Made by a program: the position numbers and the translations under genes
The notes under the pieces: model-generated
What the model saw: the letters and a program-made list of their open reading frames with translations, nothing else
Told to the model about the DNA's origin: nothing
Databases searched by the model: none
NCBI GenBank assembly: GCA_016193485.1
Contig: JACPRZ010000064.1
Location: forward strand, 1-64,000
DNA length: 64,000 bases
Reading direction: 5' to 3'
From: Bacteroidota bacterium
GTDB lineage: Bacteria; Bacteroidota; Bacteroidia; JACPRZ01
Shown: positions 60,276-64,000 of the stretch, piece after piece
How positions within the stretch are numbered: the stretch's first letter is position 1
Layout: the number at the start of each line of letters is the position of its first letter

Positions 60276-61262
60276 ATGAAAATTAAAAAAATAATTAACT
60301 CAATTTTTATTGTTGCTTCAATTGCAACATTGGTGATTCAACAGTCATGCAACTCAAACAAAATTCCTAAAGTTGCAATCATTCAAGACAAGCCACAAGA
60401 ATGGGCTGATGCTTTGAAGTTGGGCTTTACTGATGGACTTGCTGAACAAGGTTATGAAATTGGTAAAGATGTAAATGTAGTTCCCCGTTCGGGTGCAGGC
60501 GACCCTGCAACATTCAGTACCATTGCACAAAACTTTGCGAAGGGTGATTACGCAATCATCTACACTTTGGGAACTCAATCAACGCAAGAAGTTTTCAATC
60601 TTACCAAAGACAAAAACATTTTGTTTGGTGCAGTTACCGACCCAGTGCAAGCAGGTTTTTACAAAGACAATTTGCAAACACCTTTGGCAAATATTTCAGG
60701 CACACAAGATTTGTGGCCTTACCCTGCACAGCTTGATTTGATACAGCAACTTTTTCCGAACATCAAAAAAATCGGAATCCTTTACAACTCCAGTGAAGTG
60801 AACTCTCAAATTTCAGTTGACTTTATTTCTAAGGAATGTTCAAAGAGAAATATTGAGTTGATTAAAAAAACTGTTGCACAGGAATCAGAAGTTTTGCAAG
60901 TAACAGCAGCATTGCTAAGTGAAGGAGTTGAATTGGTTTTTATTCCTGCTGACAACACGGCTCAAACTTCTGCATCTTCAATCATAGCGGAGTGCGACAA
61001 AAAAAATATTCCAGTGTTCACTGGTATCAGCGGAATAGTTGAAAGCGGAGCATTGGCAACGGTTGGAACAAACTACTATGAGTTGGGAAAAGTAAATGCA
61101 AAGCAAGCAGTAGTAATTTTATTTAAAGGTAAACAAGCAAAGCAAGTTCCTGTTTCCATTGCTGACAAAGGCGATATTTACATCAACATGAAAGTTGCAA
61201 ATAAACTTGGTGTGAAAGTTCCTGATGCTGTTACTAAGAAAGCATTTAAAATTTACAACTAA
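60276..61262 (+). CDS. ABC importer substrate-binding protein (TrpX/ABC_sub_bind family)
   Basis: 328 residues with a signal peptide and a Cys near the end of the leader (VIQQSCNSN; the lipobox is weak). KVAIIQDKPQEWADALKLGFTDGLAEQGYEIG, LGTQSTQE, AVTDPVQAG, GTQDLWPYPAQLDLIQQLFPNIKKIGILYN and IPADNTAQTSASSII follow the order of the family known for tryptophan/tyrosine and other aromatic substrates. Ligand cannot be told from the sequence. Part of a three-gene importer. Confidence 0.88.
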   Translation: MKIKKIINSIFIVASIATLVIQQSCNSNKIPKVAIIQDKPQEWADALKLGFTDGLAEQGYEIGKDVNVVPRSGAGDPATFSTIAQNFAKGDYAIIYTLGTQSTQEVFNLTKDKNILFGAVTDPVQAGFYKDNLQTPLANISGTQDLWPYPAQLDLIQQLFPNIKKIGILYNSSEVNSQISVDFISKECSKRNIELIKKTVAQESEVLQVTAALLSEGVELVFIPADNTAQTSASSIIAECDKKNIPVFTGISGIVESGALATVGTNYYELGKVNAKQAVVILFKGKQAKQVPVSIADKGDIYINMKVANKLGVKVPDAVTKKAFKIYN

Positions 61263-61270
61263 CTTTTATT

Positions 61271-62176
61271 TTGATTGACCTAATTCTTACATCTGTTTTA
61301 GTTGGACTATTGTATTGCCTTTTTACGATTGGGCTTTCAATATCTTTTCGTGTAATCAATTACCCCGACTTGACATTGGAGGGAAGCGCAATTTTAGGCG
61401 GTGCATTATGCTTTAATGCACTTCATTTCGGACTTGATCCTTTTACTGCATTGCTTGTAGGTTTTGTTGGTGGAGCATTGGCGGGTGTATTCACAGGCAT
61501 TTTATATCTCTATGCAAATGTGAGCAAGCTATTAAGTGGCATTATCACAACAGCAATTTTATATTCTTTGAACATTCGCTTCTTAGGAGGTAAATCAAAT
61601 GTTCGCCTCACAGATGAAAACACCGTTTTTACTTTGTTGAATCCGAGTAACGCCAGCATTCCATCCATTTTAATTTTGAGTGCATTCGTGATTCTCATTC
61701 TTTGCATTTTATTTTTTGTTTTCCGTCTGAGGGTTGGTTATTTATTGAGGATTTTAGGCGACAACGAAAAATTCATAAATACTCTTGGCAGAAATCCGAA
61801 TAAATTTACTCTCATTGGATTGGGTTTGTCAAATGGAATTATCGGATTAGGCGGTGCATTAATGGTTCAATACAAAAACACTTGTGATATAAATATGAGT
61901 TTTGGGTTACTTGTTGGGGCATTAGCAGCTTTGATGTTAGGTGAATCAATTTTTTCTGCAAAATCAATTTTCAGACATTTTACTTTTAGTGTAGTTGGAA
62001 CAGTTCTCTATTCCTTAGTTATTGGTTTTGTTCTTTTCAGTTGGAGTTCTGACTGGGAAAAATATGTTATGGCAAGCGATGTGAGATTATTTACAGGACT
62101 GCTTTTAATAGCTCTTGCAGTATTTACAAAATTCAAAAAGACAGGCAAAGTTTCATTGTTTAATTCACATTGGTAA
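61271..62176 (+). CDS. ABC importer permease (TrpY/BPD_transp_2-like)
   Basis: 301 residues, about eight to nine TM segments. PDLTLEGSAILGGAL near the N-terminus and ILGDNEKFINTLGRNPNKFTLIGLGLSNGIIGLGGALMVQ match the permease family of the TrpXYZ-type importer. Starts at TTG 61271, since no ATG lies nearby. The stop overlaps the next start (TAATG). Confidence 0.9.
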   Translation: MIDLILTSVLVGLLYCLFTIGLSISFRVINYPDLTLEGSAILGGALCFNALHFGLDPFTALLVGFVGGALAGVFTGILYLYANVSKLLSGIITTAILYSLNIRFLGGKSNVRLTDENTVFTLLNPSNASIPSILILSAFVILILCILFFVFRLRVGYLLRILGDNEKFINTLGRNPNKFTLIGLGLSNGIIGLGGALMVQYKNTCDINMSFGLLVGALAALMLGESIFSAKSIFRHFTFSVVGTVLYSLVIGFVLFSWSSDWEKYVMASDVRLFTGLLLIALAVFTKFKKTGKVSLFNSHW

Positions 62177-62934
62177 TGCTCAAAGTAACAAACATATCAA
62201 AGTCATTTATTCTAAGCGAAAAAGTATTGGATGACATTTCATTTGACATAAACAAGGGTGAATTAGTTTCCGTTCTTGGAAGTAACGGTTCTGGAAAATC
62301 TACTTTGCTAAAAATTCTTTCTGGCTTTTACAATTCAGATACAGGTTCTTTTAGTTTAAGCGACAAGGTTCTTACAGGACTTCCGACTTACATAATTTCT
62401 CAACAGTTTCATTACTTACATCAATCAAGAGAGGACAACCTTCCACCCTCATTGACGCTTTTAGAGGCGACAATGGTCTGCCTTTCCAACGCATCAAGCG
62501 ACTTTCATTCTTTGTCTGTAAACCAGTGGACAAAAAAAACGATTGATTTGTTCAGTCCTTTAGATTTGAATCTTGAAAACAAAATTGACCAACAAATAAA
62601 GAGTTTTTCTGGTGGAGAATGTCAAGTTGTTTCTTTAGTGCTGATGATTGAAATAATTAAACAAAATTCAGCACTGGAAAATATTTTACTACTTGATGAA
62701 CACACAGCTCACCTTGACAACAATATGGCTGCAAAAGTGATGGACTTGACAATTCAACTTGTAAAGGAAAATCAAATCACGACTATTATGGTAACTCACA
62801 ATATTGAAGCAGCAATAAAATTTTCTGACAGAGTTTTAATACTTAAAAACAAAAAAGTTTTTCGGGAAATAACCTTTAACTCTACTAGAAGACAAATTAC
62901 AAAAAGCGAATTAGAAAACTTAGTTCTGAATTGA
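62176..62934 (+). CDS. ABC importer ATPase (TrpZ-like)
   Basis: 252 residues: Walker A GSNGSGKSTLLKILSG, signature region SFSGGECQ, Walker B ILLLDEHTAHLD (DEH, not DEP) and switch MVTHNIEAA. ATG at 62176 overlaps the permease stop. Energises uptake of the unknown substrate. Confidence 0.9.
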   Translation: MLKVTNISKSFILSEKVLDDISFDINKGELVSVLGSNGSGKSTLLKILSGFYNSDTGSFSLSDKVLTGLPTYIISQQFHYLHQSREDNLPPSLTLLEATMVCLSNASSDFHSLSVNQWTKKTIDLFSPLDLNLENKIDQQIKSFSGGECQVVSLVLMIEIIKQNSALENILLLDEHTAHLDNNMAAKVMDLTIQLVKENQITTIMVTHNIEAAIKFSDRVLILKNKKVFREITFNSTRRQITKSELENLVLN

Positions 62935-62955
62935 ATATGACACACAAGAAAAAAC

Positions 62956-64000
62956 TTGAAATATGCTGTCATATATCTGAAATCTGAATGGAGCCAGCCC
63001 TTATCTGAAGATGTAACAAATAGAGGCAAGATCAAAGGGAATTCTTGTGATACGATTTTATCTCTTCCAAAAGGTGTCTCACCAGCAGGGCTTGTTACCA
63101 TGCCTCCATACGGAGCCACCATTGCTGGTAATGTCCTGCATAAACTAAAACAAGAAGATTTTATCGGTGTTTTTGATGAATATATGCTTCATGCCGATAT
63201 TGAGGACATGATTAAGGATATATACATCAGTAATAAGCATGAAAGCCTCACATTATTCTTTTCAGTATATGTGTTCAATAATGATAGAACTATAAAAATA
63301 ATAGAATGGATAAAGATATGTTTTAAGGATATATTAGTCGTAATCGGAGGTCCATTTGCGGAATACTTTATTTGTAACAAGAATGTTGATTCAGTAATAA
63401 TTGGAGATGCTGAAACAGGTATTCGAGAATATCTTGAAAAAAAGAGCAAACTAATATTTGCTGAGAAAGCTAACCCTAATGAATTTCAGATAGATTTTAC
63501 GGTGATAAAAAAAGATCGGGAATACGAAGAAGGCGTTATTAACTCCATGAGAGGTTGTAAATATCGAACAAGCGAAAGTAAGGGTTGTGTCTTTTGTAGC
63601 ATGAAGGAGTATACATTGAGGTTAAGAGATCCCGAATTGATACTAAAGGAAATGGCAAGAGAAGCAGAGGATCTGAGTACAGTATGGTTTTTCGATGGGT
63701 CGGATAGCTTTGTTGCATCGAAAAAATGGTTAAAAAAATTTTCAACTATTCGGTCGAAACTAATATCAGATGGTTATGAAATACTTGAGAAACTCAAAAT
63801 ATATGCATATGTAAACCCCAGCGATGTAATAGATAAGGAAGTAACTGATTTGCTTTATCATTGTGGCATAAGAAAAGTGTTCCTAGGTATAGAATCCGGG
63901 GATTCTACTGTTCTTGTTACTATGAGCAAACCTAAAGCAAGTGTTGAATTTAATCGCAGGGCATTAAAACTGTTCGAGGGGAGTAATATTGAGTTACGGC
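62956..64000 (+). CDS. B12-binding radical SAM enzyme, 5' part
   Basis: The frame is open from TTG 62956 to the window end, so only ~348 codons are seen. N-terminal half resembles a cobalamin-binding domain (SLPKGVSPAGLVTMPPYGATIAGN, FFSVYVF, DILVVIGGPFAEY, VDSVIIGDAETGI). Then the radical SAM cluster MRGCKYRTSESKGCVFCSM (wider spacing than CxxxCxxC), WFFDGSDSF and RKVFLGIESGD. An ATG at 62936 is one frame off, with AAAAAA in between, which raises a frameshift or sequencing indel. Same operon as the ABC importer. Confidence 0.75.
   Translation, partial: MKYAVIYLKSEWSQPLSEDVTNRGKIKGNSCDTILSLPKGVSPAGLVTMPPYGATIAGNVLHKLKQEDFIGVFDEYMLHADIEDMIKDIYISNKHESLTLFFSVYVFNNDRTIKIIEWIKICFKDILVVIGGPFAEYFICNKNVDSVIIGDAETGIREYLEKKSKLIFAEKANPNEFQIDFTVIKKDREYEEGVINSMRGCKYRTSESKGCVFCSMKEYTLRLRDPELILKEMAREAEDLSTVWFFDGSDSFVASKKWLKKFSTIRSKLISDGYEILEKLKIYAYVNPSDVIDKEVTDLLYHCGIRKVFLGIESGDSTVLVTMSKPKASVEFNRRALKLFEGSNIELR

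Overview
The window looks like a chromosomal segment of an uncultured Bacteroidota bacterium. Evidence: type IX secretion (T9SS) sorting domains at the left end, promoters with the Bacteroidota -7 box TAnnTTTG (for example before yebC, the tRNA, the PIF1 helicase and the radical SAM operon), weak Shine-Dalgarno signals, and many small palindromic repeats of the kind common in that phylum. No species-level call is possible from the sequence alone.

Layout. 0-5.6 kb: secreted or surface proteins (a T9SS type B tail, a degraded T9SS type A tail, a T9SS protein, a T9SS-tagged GH31 glycosidase, two envelope proteins). 5.7-9.7 kb: a repeat element, yebC, a nuclease-like/DUF5655 protein, a 220-bp MITE-like element and a PIF1-type helicase with a WYL-like tail. 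9.8-17.5 kb: a complete YbhFSR-type efflux set (TolC, HlyD lipoprotein, two ABC ATPases, two ABC2 permeases) with a DUF4143 ATPase gene and its own promoter lodged in the middle. 17.58-18.28 kb: an initiator tRNA gene interrupted by a 630-nt group I intron that encodes a PD-(D/E)XK homing endonuclease.

18.2-36.5 kb: an integrated element on the minus strand. Its serine recombinase abuts the tRNA and its reading frame runs antisense through the tRNA 3' exon. Next come small and coiled-coil proteins, a RecA-fold ATPase, two DNA methyltransferases (one fused to a RadC/JAB domain), a lysis set (amidase, SAGC-type peptidoglycan enzyme, holin-like and spanin-like membrane proteins), then a tightly coupled block of small membrane, coiled-coil and probable beta-rich structural proteins, a transglutaminase-like protein and small HTH proteins. 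No terminase, portal or tail gene is recognisable, so a non-tailed, possibly membrane-containing temperate phage is the working hypothesis. About eight tandem 20-bp repeats (iteron-like) lie at its upstream end.

36.8-44.4 kb: a secreted RHS-core protein with a transglutaminase-like front and a downstream MORN-type partner, a second secreted transglutaminase-like protein, a trypsin-fold protease with TPRs, a second copy of the small HTH protein and an XRE-ImmA regulator. 44.5-57.3 kb: a plus-strand defence island: PLD-SNF2 helicase, Eco57I-type methylase, DUF262-DUF1524 (GmrSD-like) protein and a Gabija pair (GajA, GajB). 57.5-64 kb: a separate plus-strand operon with a radical SAM/SPASM-like enzyme, an uncharacterised two-TM protein, a TrpXYZ-like ABC importer (binding protein, permease, ATPase) and the start of a B12-binding radical SAM enzyme that runs off the window. 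The two most unusual parts are the doubly parasitised initiator tRNA gene and the tail-less prophage-like element.
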